Source of the DNA: a bacterium SCSIO 12844
Lineage (GTDB): Bacteria; Pseudomonadota; Gammaproteobacteria; Francisellales; Francisellaceae
DNA: 64,000 nt
NCBI GenBank assembly: GCA_024397935.1
Contig: CP073743.1
Coordinates: 496,001-560,000 of the forward strand
Reading direction: 5' to 3'
In this document: positions 53,601 to 62,027 of the stretch, one piece after another
Numbering within the stretch: the stretch's first letter is position 1
Layout: each line of letters begins with the position of its first letter
The notes under the pieces: generated by a model
The model's database searches: none
What the model saw: the letters and a program-made list of their open reading frames with translations, nothing else
What the model was told of the DNA's origin: nothing
Translations under genes and position numbers: made by a program

Positions 53601-54743
53601 TTTGATCATGCAATAACTGAATCAAGAAGTCGTCTTAGTAAATCAGAATCAGCAAGAGATGCTCAATTAAATGCGCTGGAAAAATATGTTGAACAACAGA
53701 ATGATAATTCAAATTTGTTACAATTGCATGATGATATTATGCACTCTGACAAGTATGCTTATTTATATAGGCCAAAAGGTTTAACTGGTGTAAGTACCGA
53801 TAGGACTTATAAAAAAGATGATATAACATTTACTTTGTGTAGTGAAAGCTGGGCAAAACTTGAAGAAAAAATGGCTTTGAAAATAGCTAATATCTTGCTG
53901 CAACAAAAAGCTTCAAATGATACAGTAAATCATATCTGTAAAGAAAATCCATTTTTAAACCCTTATAAAGAGAGTATTAAAGCCAATCTAAAAGTAAAAG
54001 CTTCTAGTTCCCAAGCTAGCTTTTCTGCCCATGCTCAAAGTAGTTCGGTAAGTTTATCACAACAAGCATCTGTTAGTCATCGAACTTTAAGCACAAGAAG
54101 TCAACCAGCACAAAGTCAAGCAGCTATGCATCAATCGCAACCAGTTAGTATATTTTCAAGCTCTTCAGCTAGTAGCACTTCTTCTTTCAGTAATAGTAGC
54201 TCTTCTGTAAGATCTCAAAATGCCCAAGCTAATCCTATAGCAAGTAGTAGTGTATCAGAAGTACCAGTTCAAAGAGGAGATCAATGGATAAGAAATATTA
54301 TTGGAAGTACGCAAACTGGATATAATACGTTTATGCATGTTGGTTCGGGGGCGAGGGTAGCTAATATAAATGCACTTAAGGCTTTTGTTGGCAAACAGAC
54401 AGACCCTCAAGTGATATTAAACCTGTATGATGATATTAAACAATCTGATTACTTTGATTATTTATATAAGCCTGAGGGTTTTAGCTTACCTGGTGCTCGC
54501 AGTGAAGAGTGGGGGAAGCTTAAAGAGAAAATGGTAGGATGTGTTTTTGATATATGGCGTAAGAGTAAATCGTTTAATTCAGAGCAGTCACAGCACCCAT
54601 TATTAAATCAAAGTAAGTATCAAAGGACACTTGGAGTACTGGAGAGTAATGCTGCTAATAGTATGCCACCAAATCCATTTTCTTCACAACCTGACATGTT
54701 TATGGAATCAAAAAAAACTTTTGGCTTAGATGGGAAGCTATAA
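50664..54743 (+). CDS. Large coiled-coil protein with four tandem copies of an unrecognised repeat; candidate effector
   Basis: The 1359-residue product starts seven bases after GGAGG. Residues 30-45 hold PPKVKKKKKKEES, like a nuclear localisation signal, followed by a Ser-rich segment. Residues ~110-335 share a domain with the 429-residue neighbour. Residues ~360-690 are heptad-like helices (coiled coil). Four divergent copies of a ~100-120-residue unit follow, about 691-808, 823-934, 999-1113 and 1232-1329. Their core is a leucine-rich stretch, LHxxIM, YLYxPEG, a Ser/Cys-rich W segment with LExxM, then NPFL or similar. Ser-rich linkers separate the copies, notably ~1113-1215. No signal peptide, membrane helix or known domain is seen. 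The build suggests a scaffold-like secreted protein; this is inference. Confidence 0.8.
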   Translation: MIEKVLDIVKRPKGEFGILQDRKDIEEILNPPKVKKKKKKEESISLSSSPESEMSVISDRVSSSSEKRNGKKKASPIHFDESGVGTPDRKSVSSALAKRIQKEAIKVSLEEFIQFEMTLRVMFPEKIHELPENFFISIIEETYPESANEAFIHFDYPVTQLAVLQSLNIQYNFIDPQLMVHTLSELAPPKESPHSEFEEKKKALIDLDEEITLAQSQLYNAHVIKNAQIKLLEDFATNYYSGGNSGIPGENFKGHNNLAQINKVFGEIFDREGNELKLRDDIKKNFDFNEIVSSIIANCQRERSVFTRFFGNEQYGLVVESLRECIKSQQNSVQYSAGNVSLRNDTTLPAQPKQEGYINSDSIRQLELTLGEKISEKEQLLEDSKALAGNAIEKVGFSAIEACQQKIQAEKEAENRFNQVLADINRLIEESSATAKNMYKNYQNIQSLYEKVKENPGYVIQVEDEIVNNAAQCESSMKELNSRIETAKELLVNLREEAMQAGTQKAKLELEKAERLLLTELNLLLLRQDSLDFIGQASTDVSQESDNIQKILKLRDISLKEVKADQVDINIILSQIVEKESIEDKEALIQKAEELLKQVEEKKNSAVELANQVKNVENFTYTEESDSEDQAKKLEGEISNLYQSMNSDLIAAKKSLVELKEKAKQSQESSKKEISIDSPNLSMRELPKMDKVEFVSDLLSRIKEMPSYGHILALHKTIMKGLEQPESRSQDERLGAETLSQVRQHSDYVRANLPKIEQHMVDAIAYHLFIQDRGNAQQQLIIDNPWLEKHQEQLLTRVIDLQVNKVLKETVPAKADKESRVPTINSLARQFDHINDYRVLLELHNKIMKTQALHYLYEPEGMGTDFTKKRTDTLSTPCSKTWFNSFEKPLVDRLAVLLEQDGIKDKKEVEKIIQANPFLDDSDHKKVLLPKVEYREKKESHKSSRVSIESTSSTPSVGLSLSSSSASPKRDTDQLIDSIFDHAITESRSRLSKSESARDAQLNALEKYVEQQNDNSNLLQLHDDIMHSDKYAYLYRPKGLTGVSTDRTYKKDDITFTLCSESWAKLEEKMALKIANILLQQKASNDTVNHICKENPFLNPYKESIKANLKVKASSSQASFSAHAQSSSVSLSQQASVSHRTLSTRSQPAQSQAAMHQSQPVSIFSSSSASSTSSFSNSSSSVRSQNAQANPIASSSVSEVPVQRGDQWIRNIIGSTQTGYNTFMHVGSGARVANINALKAFVGKQTDPQVILNLYDDIKQSDYFDYLYKPEGFSLPGARSEEWGKLKEKMVGCVFDIWRKSKSFNSEQSQHPLLNQSKYQRTLGVLESNAANSMPPNPFSSQPDMFMESKKTFGLDGKL

Positions 54744-54748
54744 TTAAT

Positions 54749-54805
54749 TTACTTTCCCATTCCACGCCTAATTTTAATTAAATTAGCTAGATTTTCTTTG
54801 ATTAA
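54749..54805 (-). pseudogene. Duplicated 3' end of ptsP (remnant)
   Basis: Read on the minus strand these 57 bases encode LIKENLANLIKIRRGMGK and a stop. The intact ptsP ends LIKENLANLIKTGHGKIN and stop. Eleven residues are identical and the underlying bases differ at only a few positions over ~33 bases, after which the copies diverge. The remnant has no start and no upstream ptsP homology. It is in direct orientation with the ptsP 3' end at 56391, and the POT transporter gene lies between the copies. Confidence 0.8.
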
Positions 54806-54823
54806 CTATTTATACAAATAACC

Positions 54824-56263
54824 CTAAATCATGCGTTTTTTATATTTGCTGGTATAAAACATAATACCAGAGACAATAACAGCAATAATGCCAATATAGA
54901 AAAAGGCAGATGTATAAACACCTAAAGAATAGTTACTGGAAACATTTCCTTTTGGTAATCCCATTGTTGATGCTACATAACCACCTAATAAGTTACCAAC
55001 GGATAGAAACACAAACCACATACCCATGGTAAATCCACTGATAATTGCTGGCACAAGCTCAGCAACCATTGCAACGCCTAAAGCTGAAATCATTAATTCA
55101 CCTGTTGATTGTAAGAAATAGCTTAATACTAACCACCAAGAAGAGACGATGCCTTGATCTGATGAAACAAATTTTGAAATATATAATACAATAAATGCTA
55201 AGCCACATAATAACATGCCAGAGGCAAATTTATTGTATATGTTATAACTAATATTTTTCTTTTTTAACCAGATATAGAAGTAGGATAAAATTGGGCTTAA
55301 AAGAATAATCCAAAACGGATTTAATGCTTGAAAGCTTTGTGCTTCTACACTAAAGCTTAGTAATGAATGTTCGACATTATTAATTGCAAAAAAGTTAATT
55401 GATGTTTGCATTTGTTCATAAAGAATCTGAAAGATAATTGCCTCACTCATAAGGATTAAAGCAAGCATCATCCTACTTTTTTCTTTGCCAGAAGCTTTAA
55501 AAAAACTAATAGATAAATACCAACCGATCACACATAAAAACATAATGATAAGTACAGCTTCGGCAAGTATGACATTTTCAAGTAAAAAGGTCACAATAAA
55601 AACAGCAATGATACCACCAATAATTGTAATTACTAATTTAGAATAGGATAGTGATTTTTTGCCAGCTTCAGTGCCTATATGTGATAGAAATTTTCTTGAA
55701 TAGATAAAAGTTGAGAGTGCTAGAATCATACCAAGTGCACTTGCGATAAATGATGCTCTAAATCCATAATGTGCAGCTATAATTGGTGAGAAAAAGATTC
55801 CAAGAAATGCACCGATATTAATTGCCATATAAAATAAGGTAAATGCATTATGTAATAACTCTGGGTTAGATCTATCATAGCATTTGGATAATAAACTTGA
55901 TGGATTAGATTTAAAAAAACCGGTACCCACACAAACAAAGCTTAAGCCATAATAAATTAACGCTTTTTCGCCTGTGCCTAATAAAATATAGCCACACAAT
56001 AAAAATAATAAACCTAAGACAATGGTTCGCTTTGCACCAATGACACTATCGCCTACATAACCACCAATGGCAATAAAAGTATAGATTAGTGCAGTATATG
56101 CACCAAAGAGTATAAATGAGTTAGATTGTGATATGCCAAGTGATTTTGTAAAAAATAAAGCAAGAATGGCCATAACCGCCATATAGCCAAATCGCTCCCA
56201 AATCTCTAACATGAAAATTGCATAAAATGCTTTCGGATGTTTATAGGTAGTTGTCTGATCCAT
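54824..56263 (-). CDS. POT/PTR-family proton-dependent oligopeptide transporter
   Basis: The 479-residue protein has 12 or more membrane helices and the POT signature in helix 1, EIWERFGYMAVMAILALFF (ExxERFxYY-like with the second Tyr replaced by Met). GGYVGDSVIGAKRTIVLG is the conserved loop between helices 2 and 3, and FTLFYMAINIGAFLG is the second family signature. It should import di- and tripeptides with protons across the inner membrane. It is bracketed by the ptsP remnant and intact ptsP 3' end, hinting that it entered as a cassette. A 127-base AT-rich gap separates it from ptsP. Confidence 0.92.
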   Translation of the reverse strand: MDQTTTYKHPKAFYAIFMLEIWERFGYMAVMAILALFFTKSLGISQSNSFILFGAYTALIYTFIAIGGYVGDSVIGAKRTIVLGLLFLLCGYILLGTGEKALIYYGLSFVCVGTGFFKSNPSSLLSKCYDRSNPELLHNAFTLFYMAINIGAFLGIFFSPIIAAHYGFRASFIASALGMILALSTFIYSRKFLSHIGTEAGKKSLSYSKLVITIIGGIIAVFIVTFLLENVILAEAVLIIMFLCVIGWYLSISFFKASGKEKSRMMLALILMSEAIIFQILYEQMQTSINFFAINNVEHSLLSFSVEAQSFQALNPFWIILLSPILSYFYIWLKKKNISYNIYNKFASGMLLCGLAFIVLYISKFVSSDQGIVSSWWLVLSYFLQSTGELMISALGVAMVAELVPAIISGFTMGMWFVFLSVGNLLGGYVASTMGLPKGNVSSNYSLGVYTSAFFYIGIIAVIVSGIMFYTSKYKKRMI

Positions 56264-56390
56264 TTAAGTGACACCAATTTAGACTTTATAATAAGCATCT
56301 GTTATAAGCTATCTATCATGGTTTGTCTAATAGATATATTATAAAAAAATTTATATGATCAAATTATTTTTAGCTGAAGTATAATAATAG

Positions 56391-58664
56391 CTAATTTATT
56401 TTCCCATGCCCAGTTTTAATTAAATTGGCTAGATTTTCCTTGATAAGGAAATCTTCTAAAAAACGTCTAACTTCTTCTTTGGTGTTAAGACGTAAAACTT
56501 TTTTAGTCACATCAACACATTGTTCATAAGTAATATGACGTAAAATCCATTTTGCCCTTAAGATATCAACGGCATTCATACTAAGACGATGAAAACCCAT
56601 GCCGACTAATAGTGGAATTGCTAGTGGATTACCAGCAAGTTCACCACATAGACAGGCAATTTTAGCAGAAGAGACAGTAATTGAAGAGATATCATAAATA
56701 GCACGAATGACAGCTGGGTGTAATTGACTATAAAGATAGGAGACTTTACTATTATTCCTATCTGCTGCCAGGAGATACTGAGTCAGGTCATTACTGCCAA
56801 CCGAGATAAAATCAATGTATTTAAACATAGCAGGCAGTTGATAAATGACAGATGGTACTTCAATCATAATGCCGATTTGTGGGAATTTAATGCTAAAGCC
56901 TTCTTCAATTAATTCATGCCAGGCGCGTTTGATTAAACTTGTCGCTTCTTCTACTTCTTCTAATTCACTAACCATGGGTAATAGAATTTTTAAATTACCA
57001 TGATTTTTACTTGCCTTAAGCATTGCCCTTACTTGCATTAAAAATAAATCAGTCTGATCTAAAAGCATACGCAACCCACGCCAGCCTAATGCAGGATTTG
57101 CTTCTGGCTCGCTAAAGTAAGGTAATGCTTTATCAGCACCAACATCCAATGTACGCATGGTAACGACATGGGATGGAAAAGCATCTAAAAATTGTGAGTA
57201 AATAATTCGCTGTTCATCTTCTGATGGAAAGTTATCGCGAATCATAAAGGGTACTTCAGAGCGATAAAGACCAATGCCTTCTGAGCCATTAAATATTGCA
57301 ACATCTAAATCAGCAACTAAGCCAACATTAGCCTGTAGCTGGACTTTATGATAGTCTGCTGTTTCAGATGGAAGAAGCCTAATTGATTGTAAGCGTTCTT
57401 GAAGCTGCTCTTCTTGCTCTATTAAGCGTTGATAGGCTTTGACTAATCCTTTTGATGGATTAGCATAGACACGGCCAATATGTGCATCAACAACTAAGTG
57501 TTTGTGTTCTAAAAATGAAATGGGTAACGATGGAAAGCCAATAATAAATGGGACACCCATTGCCCGTGCTAAGATTGCTGTATGTGAATTCTCAGTGCCT
57601 TCTTGTGAAATAACCGCTTTTAAAAAACCTTTGGGTACTTCAGCTAACATTGAGGGGGTGATTTCATAAGCAACTAAGATTGTATCTGAAGGGTAGCCCT
57701 CTTGTAAGGGGTTGGTTTTTTGTAAATGAGTTAAGATACGTCTGCCAATATCCTGAATATCACTTGCTCTTGATTGTAAATATTCATTAGACATTTGGCT
57801 AAAAGAATTTGATAGGCGTCTAACAACTTGCTTCAATGCACTTTGTACCCAGATTCCATCTTCAATTAAGTTGATAACTGCATCATAAAAGCTCGTAGAG
57901 TCAAGAATTTGAAGATAAGCTTTAAAAAGAGCTGTTTCAGTTTCACTGACCTGTTGATCAAGCGTTGTAATCATTGTGTCAATTTCTTGCTTTAATGCAT
58001 TGACTGCTGATTTGAATTGATCAACTTCATTCTCTGATTGGGTTTGTTTATCAGGGATACTATCAAGGTCAAAAATATTATAACGTACAACCGCTGTTCC
58101 AATAGCAGCGCCTTTAGTGATTGGTTGGCCATCAAAGAAAACAGTTGGGTTATCTTTGGTTGCTTCTTCAATTTTTTCTGTCACATCATCACGGTCAAGT
58201 GCCTCATCTAATGCTTCAGCAATGTTAGCGCAAAGAGTAACAAGTTTGGTTTGTACATGCTCAGGCATGTCATTAATATTTTTGTTTTGAACGGCAATAA
58301 TGCCAATCACATCACTTTTATAAATAATAGGCATTGATAAGAGCGTATGTAATTTTGCTCGTGTAAATGATGTGAGTATTGTTGGGTGATGGTTTTGGAA
58401 AATATCTTTAATTAATACGGGTTCTTCTCTTAAAGCAGCATTGCCGACAACATCTTGATCAGCATGAATATGAACAAGCCCAATTAAAAGTGGCGTTAGG
58501 GTGGTTGCTGTTAATGTATATAAACTTTTATCATCTTCAGTCAAAAAAATACTACAAGCATCTATATCTAATTCAGTTTGAATTTGGCTTGCAAGCGCTC
58601 TTAATGCATCTTCTAAAGCTGCATTATTTTCTAGTGCGTTAACAAGTTGTTGCCATAACTGCAT
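56391..58664 (-). CDS. ptsP: Nitrogen-PTS phosphoenolpyruvate phosphotransferase (enzyme I-Ntr)
   Basis: The 757-residue protein combines a GAF domain (about 15-155) with an enzyme I core. The phospho-histidine is His361 in EGTENSHTAILARAMGVPF, and the PEP-binding TIM barrel has LYRSEVPFMIRDNFP, MRTLDVGADKALPYF, RGLRMLLDQ, IGIMIEVPS, DFISVGSNDLTQYLLA and CGELAGNP. It starts the PtsP-NPr-EIIA-Ntr relay that reports nitrogen/carbon status. It follows rppH by 13 bases, the usual rppH-ptsP pair. A short copy of its 3' end lies at 54749-54805. Confidence 0.96.
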   Translation of the reverse strand: MQLWQQLVNALENNAALEDALRALASQIQTELDIDACSIFLTEDDKSLYTLTATTLTPLLIGLVHIHADQDVVGNAALREEPVLIKDIFQNHHPTILTSFTRAKLHTLLSMPIIYKSDVIGIIAVQNKNINDMPEHVQTKLVTLCANIAEALDEALDRDDVTEKIEEATKDNPTVFFDGQPITKGAAIGTAVVRYNIFDLDSIPDKQTQSENEVDQFKSAVNALKQEIDTMITTLDQQVSETETALFKAYLQILDSTSFYDAVINLIEDGIWVQSALKQVVRRLSNSFSQMSNEYLQSRASDIQDIGRRILTHLQKTNPLQEGYPSDTILVAYEITPSMLAEVPKGFLKAVISQEGTENSHTAILARAMGVPFIIGFPSLPISFLEHKHLVVDAHIGRVYANPSKGLVKAYQRLIEQEEQLQERLQSIRLLPSETADYHKVQLQANVGLVADLDVAIFNGSEGIGLYRSEVPFMIRDNFPSEDEQRIIYSQFLDAFPSHVVTMRTLDVGADKALPYFSEPEANPALGWRGLRMLLDQTDLFLMQVRAMLKASKNHGNLKILLPMVSELEEVEEATSLIKRAWHELIEEGFSIKFPQIGIMIEVPSVIYQLPAMFKYIDFISVGSNDLTQYLLAADRNNSKVSYLYSQLHPAVIRAIYDISSITVSSAKIACLCGELAGNPLAIPLLVGMGFHRLSMNAVDILRAKWILRHITYEQCVDVTKKVLRLNTKEEVRRFLEDFLIKENLANLIKTGHGKIN

Positions 58665-58677
58665 AAATGCTTAACCT

Positions 58678-59154
58678 TTATTTCCATTCCTTATAAATTG
58701 GGAAAAAATACTCCAATGCTTTACGATAAACATGGCGCTTAAATGATACAACACGTGTAGTAGGATACCAATAATCTACCCAGCGCCAAGCGTCAAATTC
58801 AGGTTTATTATTTGCCTTTAAGTTGATTGCTGAATCATTTGATTTTAAACGTAACAAAAACCACTTTTGCTTTTGACCAATACATAATGGAAAGCCACGA
58901 CGAATTAAAAAACGAGGCAGGCGATAGCGTAGCCAAGTCTTAGTTGCCGCTATGACTTCAACATCGTGTGGTTTTAATCCCACTTCTTCATAAAGTTCCC
59001 TATAAAGTGCTTCTAATGGTGTCTCTCCTGAATTTAATCCACCTTGTGGAAATTGCCAGGCATTTTGGCGCACACGCTTTCCCCAAAAAACTTTACCTTC
59101 TTTATTTATGAGCACAATTGCAACGTTTGCTCTAAAACCTTCATGATCAATCAC
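58678..59154 (-). CDS. rppH: RNA pyrophosphohydrolase
   Basis: The 158-residue Nudix hydrolase removes pyrophosphate from mRNA 5' ends and so triggers RNase E decay. The Nudix box is [23 protein letters not shown] (G-x5-E-x7-REVxEExGL form, residues ~38-60). The N-terminus [20 protein letters not shown] and WQFPQGG are typical of RppH. It is cotranscribed with ptsP and divergent from glnA. Confidence 0.96.
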   Translation of the reverse strand: MIDHEGFRANVAIVLINKEGKVFWGKRVRQNAWQFPQGGLNSGETPLEALYRELYEEVGLKPHDVEVIAATKTWLRYRLPRFLIRRGFPLCIGQKQKWFLLRLKSNDSAINLKANNKPEFDAWRWVDYWYPTTRVVSFKRHVYRKALEYFFPIYKEWK

Positions 59155-59260
59155 CGTTAAACCTAATATTAAACTAAAACTATATTACTACCCTAAAGGA
59201 TACCTGAAATCTAGCTATTTTTCCTTAAATTTAATCAGGAAAAATTTAATGTTTCTTTCA

Positions 59261-59289
59261 GTGCAACTTGAATGATCATTAGCTATAAT
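59261..59289 (+). promoter_or_regulatory. Possible sigma-70 promoter of glnA
   Basis: TATAAT (59284-59289) is a perfect -10 box, 17 bases after the weak -35-like GTGCAA (59261-59266), about 56 bases before the glnA ATG. I see no good sigma-54 (GG-N10-GC) element or NtrC pair in the 191-base divergent gap. Confidence 0.5.
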
Positions 59290-59345
59290 AGTGGCGATTT
59301 TAAAATTTAATCCACTTTAAATTAATTATTGTAAGGGAGAAGCCG

Positions 59346-60758
59346 ATGAGTCAGGCAAAAGAAGTTTTAAAGCAGATCAAACAAGATGAAATCGAGTTTG
59401 TAGATTTACGCTTCACTGATACTAAGGGTAAAGAGCAACATGTTACAATACCAGCTAATAGTATTGAGGAGAACTTTTTTAGCGAAGGAAAAATGTTTGA
59501 TGGCTCATCTATTGCTGGTTGGAAGGGAATTAATGAATCAGATATGATTTTAATGCCAGATGCAGATTCTATTATTTTAGATCCTTTCTTTGAGGCGCCA
59601 ACTTTGCAAGTACGTTGTGATATATTAGAACCTGCAACGATGCAATCATATGAAAGAGATCCACGAGCAGTTGCAAAGCGCGCTGAAAACTATATGCGCT
59701 CATTAGGTATTGCTGATACTTGTTATTTTGGACCTGAGCCTGAATTCTTTATTTTTGATGATGTCCGTTTTGAAAACCAGATGCATAAAGCATTTTTTAG
59801 TATTAATTCAGAAGAAGCAGCTTGGAGTAGCCCACTTGAATTTGAAAGTGGCAATTTAGGTCATAGACCGGGTGTAAAAGGTGGTTATTTCCCTGTGCCT
59901 CCGGTTGATTCATTACAAGATATTCGCTCAACTATGTGCCAAATTTTAGAAGAGGTTGGCCAAGAAGTTGAAGTGCACCACCATGAGGTAGGTACAGCAG
60001 GGCAGTGTGAAATTGGCACAAAATTTGATACCTTAGTTAAAAAAGCTGACCAGGTACAGTCATTTAAATATGTGGTTCATAATGTTGCGGAAATGTTTGG
60101 TAAAACAGCAACGTTTATGCCAAAGCCTTTAGCAGGCGATAATGGTTCAGGCATGCATGTCCATCAATCGCTCTCTAAAGATGGTAAAAATATTTTTGCT
60201 GGTAGTAATTATGCTGGTCTTTCTGATGAAGCATTATATTATATCGGTGGTATTATTAAGCATGCACGAGCGATTAATGCTTTTGCTAACCCATCCACTA
60301 ATAGTTATAAGCGTTTAGTGCCAGGATTTGAAGCACCTGTATTACTAGCCTACTCAGCACGAAATCGCTCAGCTTCGATTCGTATTCCTTATGTGATGAA
60401 TGAAAAAGCACGCCGTATTGAAGTTCGTTTTGGTGATCCAGCTGCAAACCCATATTTGATGTTTGCAAGCATGTTAATGGCAGGTTTAGATGGTATTCAA
60501 AATCAAATTCATCCAGGTGATGCAATGGATAAAAACTTATATGATCTACCAGCAGAAGAATTAGAAAATATACCAACAGTTGCATCTTCATTAGATCATG
60601 CTTTAGTACATTTAGATGAGGATCGTGACTTTTTAACGGCTGGTGGTGTATTTAGTGATGACTTAATTGATGCTTATATTGATTTAAAATCAGAAGAAAG
60701 CCAACGTTTGAATATGACAGTTCAGCCAGTTGAATTTGAAATGTATTATAGTGTTTAA
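59346..60758 (+). CDS. glnA: Glutamine synthetase type I
   Basis: The 470-residue enzyme joins ammonia to glutamate with ATP. Signatures: [13 protein letters not shown] at the N-terminus, [12 protein letters not shown], the ATP-binding [22 protein letters not shown], and the adenylylation-site region [12 protein letters not shown], whose Tyr matches E. coli Tyr397. Presence of that Tyr suggests control by GlnE-type adenylylation, though glnE and glnB are not in the window. It follows AGGGAGA and is monocistronic, ending at a terminator. It neighbours ptsP, another nitrogen-status gene. Confidence 0.98.
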   Translation: MSQAKEVLKQIKQDEIEFVDLRFTDTKGKEQHVTIPANSIEENFFSEGKMFDGSSIAGWKGINESDMILMPDADSIILDPFFEAPTLQVRCDILEPATMQSYERDPRAVAKRAENYMRSLGIADTCYFGPEPEFFIFDDVRFENQMHKAFFSINSEEAAWSSPLEFESGNLGHRPGVKGGYFPVPPVDSLQDIRSTMCQILEEVGQEVEVHHHEVGTAGQCEIGTKFDTLVKKADQVQSFKYVVHNVAEMFGKTATFMPKPLAGDNGSGMHVHQSLSKDGKNIFAGSNYAGLSDEALYYIGGIIKHARAINAFANPSTNSYKRLVPGFEAPVLLAYSARNRSASIRIPYVMNEKARRIEVRFGDPAANPYLMFASMLMAGLDGIQNQIHPGDAMDKNLYDLPAEELENIPTVASSLDHALVHLDEDRDFLTAGGVFSDDLIDAYIDLKSEESQRLNMTVQPVEFEMYYSV

Positions 60759-60771
60759 TAATTTTTTGTAG

Positions 60772-60795
60772 AGACGTGATTTATTACGTCTTTTG
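60772..60795 (+). terminator. Rho-independent terminator after glnA
   Basis: AGACGT (60772-60777) pairs with ACGTCT (60786-60791) around an eight-base loop, followed by a short T run. It lies 14 bases after the glnA stop. Confidence 0.7.
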
Positions 60796-60809
60796 TTTGA
60801 TTAATTGTG

Positions 60810-60862
60810 AAAACACCCCGCCTGCTTTGCAGTCACTCCTCTAAAATTAGAGGGGAATTAAT
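60810..60862. repeat. REP-like double-hairpin palindromic element
   Basis: A GC-richer 53-base island in AT-rich surroundings: CACCCCG, a small hairpin (CTGC-TTT-GCAG, 60822-60832), CACTCC, and a second hairpin (CCTCTA-AAAT-TAGAGG, 60838-60853) followed by GGAATTAAT. This two-hairpin layout with CACCCCG and GAGGGGAATT edges resembles intergenic REP-like elements seen in many bacterial genomes. Only one copy is in the window, so repetition is untested. It lies between glnA and the convergent SBF-like gene and may also act as a terminator. Confidence 0.5.
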
Positions 60863-60865
60863 AAT

Positions 60866-61816
60866 TTAAACAATCAAATTTGGCATTAAGCGAACATAAA
60901 TAACTTCACCAATTAACTCAATACATAGTTGAAGTAGAATAATACTTAAGATAACCGATGCTTGGTGGCTAAATACAAATGCAATGGGTAGAGCAATTAA
61001 TGAATTTCTGCTTAAAAAGCTAAAGGCAAGTGTACGTGTTTGCGCTGATGTTAGCGAAAATAAGCTACCTAATGGAATTGCAATAACTGGCATAATAACT
61101 AAAAAGCTAAGATAAATAAAACAAACTGTAAATAAGTCAGGGTAAGAAGTTAGCCACATTGATTGAGAATAGGTTGCAAATAGAAGAAATAAGACTAAAA
61201 AAAGCATAAATTTAGGCAATAGGTGAATCGTTTGTTGTACATAGAATTTATTGTTTACTTTTTTAAGTAAACATTCACTTATGAATGCTAATAATAAAGG
61301 TACAATAATTATCCATAGTAATGTCTTTGTAAATAAATCAATTGAGATCATAGTCTGAATTGTATTTTCAAATATGAAGTATAAAAAAATGGGGATTAAT
61401 ATCATTTGTAAAATTAATAAAATTGGCGTATTAATACGAATTAATTGATCACTACCTCCACCTAGTTTACTAAAAAGCACAACATAATTAATTGAAGGTG
61501 TTAATAATACAAGCAATAAGACAAATTTAAATGATGTATTTAGATCTATCATGGGAATGCTTAAGTATAGAATCAATGGAATAATAATGAAATTACCAAT
61601 AATTAATGCAAATAAAAAACGTTTATTTTTAAGTGGGTATAGTGTTTGGGTAAATGGAATTTGTAAAAATACCGCATAAAGTAATAAAGAAATGCTTGAT
61701 AAAATATAAGGTTGGAATATTTGGCTATGATTATTAGAAAAATAATTAACGATGATGCCAAGTAATACGGCTATAGCATATAAAAAAAACCACTTTTTTT
61801 CTAAATTCTGTTTCAT
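60866..61816 (-). CDS. Bile acid:sodium symporter/ACR3-like membrane protein
   Basis: The 316-residue protein has about ten membrane helices of the SBF/ACR3 superfamily. PSINYVVLFSKLGGGSDQLI parallels the ACR3 substrate-binding crossover region, and LAFSFLSRNSLIALPIAFVF parallels the second crossover. ACR3 exports arsenite, while other members carry sodium-coupled organic anions. The conserved ACR3 cysteine is not evident in the usual helix, and there is no arsC or arsR nearby, so I keep the broad name. Confidence 0.78.
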   Translation of the reverse strand: MKQNLEKKWFFLYAIAVLLGIIVNYFSNNHSQIFQPYILSSISLLLYAVFLQIPFTQTLYPLKNKRFLFALIIGNFIIIPLILYLSIPMIDLNTSFKFVLLLVLLTPSINYVVLFSKLGGGSDQLIRINTPILLILQMILIPIFLYFIFENTIQTMISIDLFTKTLLWIIIVPLLLAFISECLLKKVNNKFYVQQTIHLLPKFMLFLVLFLLFATYSQSMWLTSYPDLFTVCFIYLSFLVIMPVIAIPLGSLFSLTSAQTRTLAFSFLSRNSLIALPIAFVFSHQASVILSIILLQLCIELIGEVIYVRLMPNLIV

Positions 61817-62027
61817 TCGTTAATTTATCTGGTTGGTTAGTTATAGATCAAGTGTTCAACTTCTTGAAGTAGTTTAAAGTAGATTTTGCTAGAGTACAAA
61901 TTGATAAAACTTGTTCTCTAAACGTATATTTAAGAAGTATTGTCTTTTAATCGAGTAGTTTTTTTAAGCGTCTAAAAAAAATTCAGGTATACTGTCATTT
62001 AACTTGATATGACTAGGAGTAAAGTCG

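Noticed and set aside
59155-59345. Sigma-54/NtrC control of glnA
   Set aside because: No GG-N10-GC element with acceptable flanks or palindromic NtrC pair is visible; a TATAAT box is present instead.
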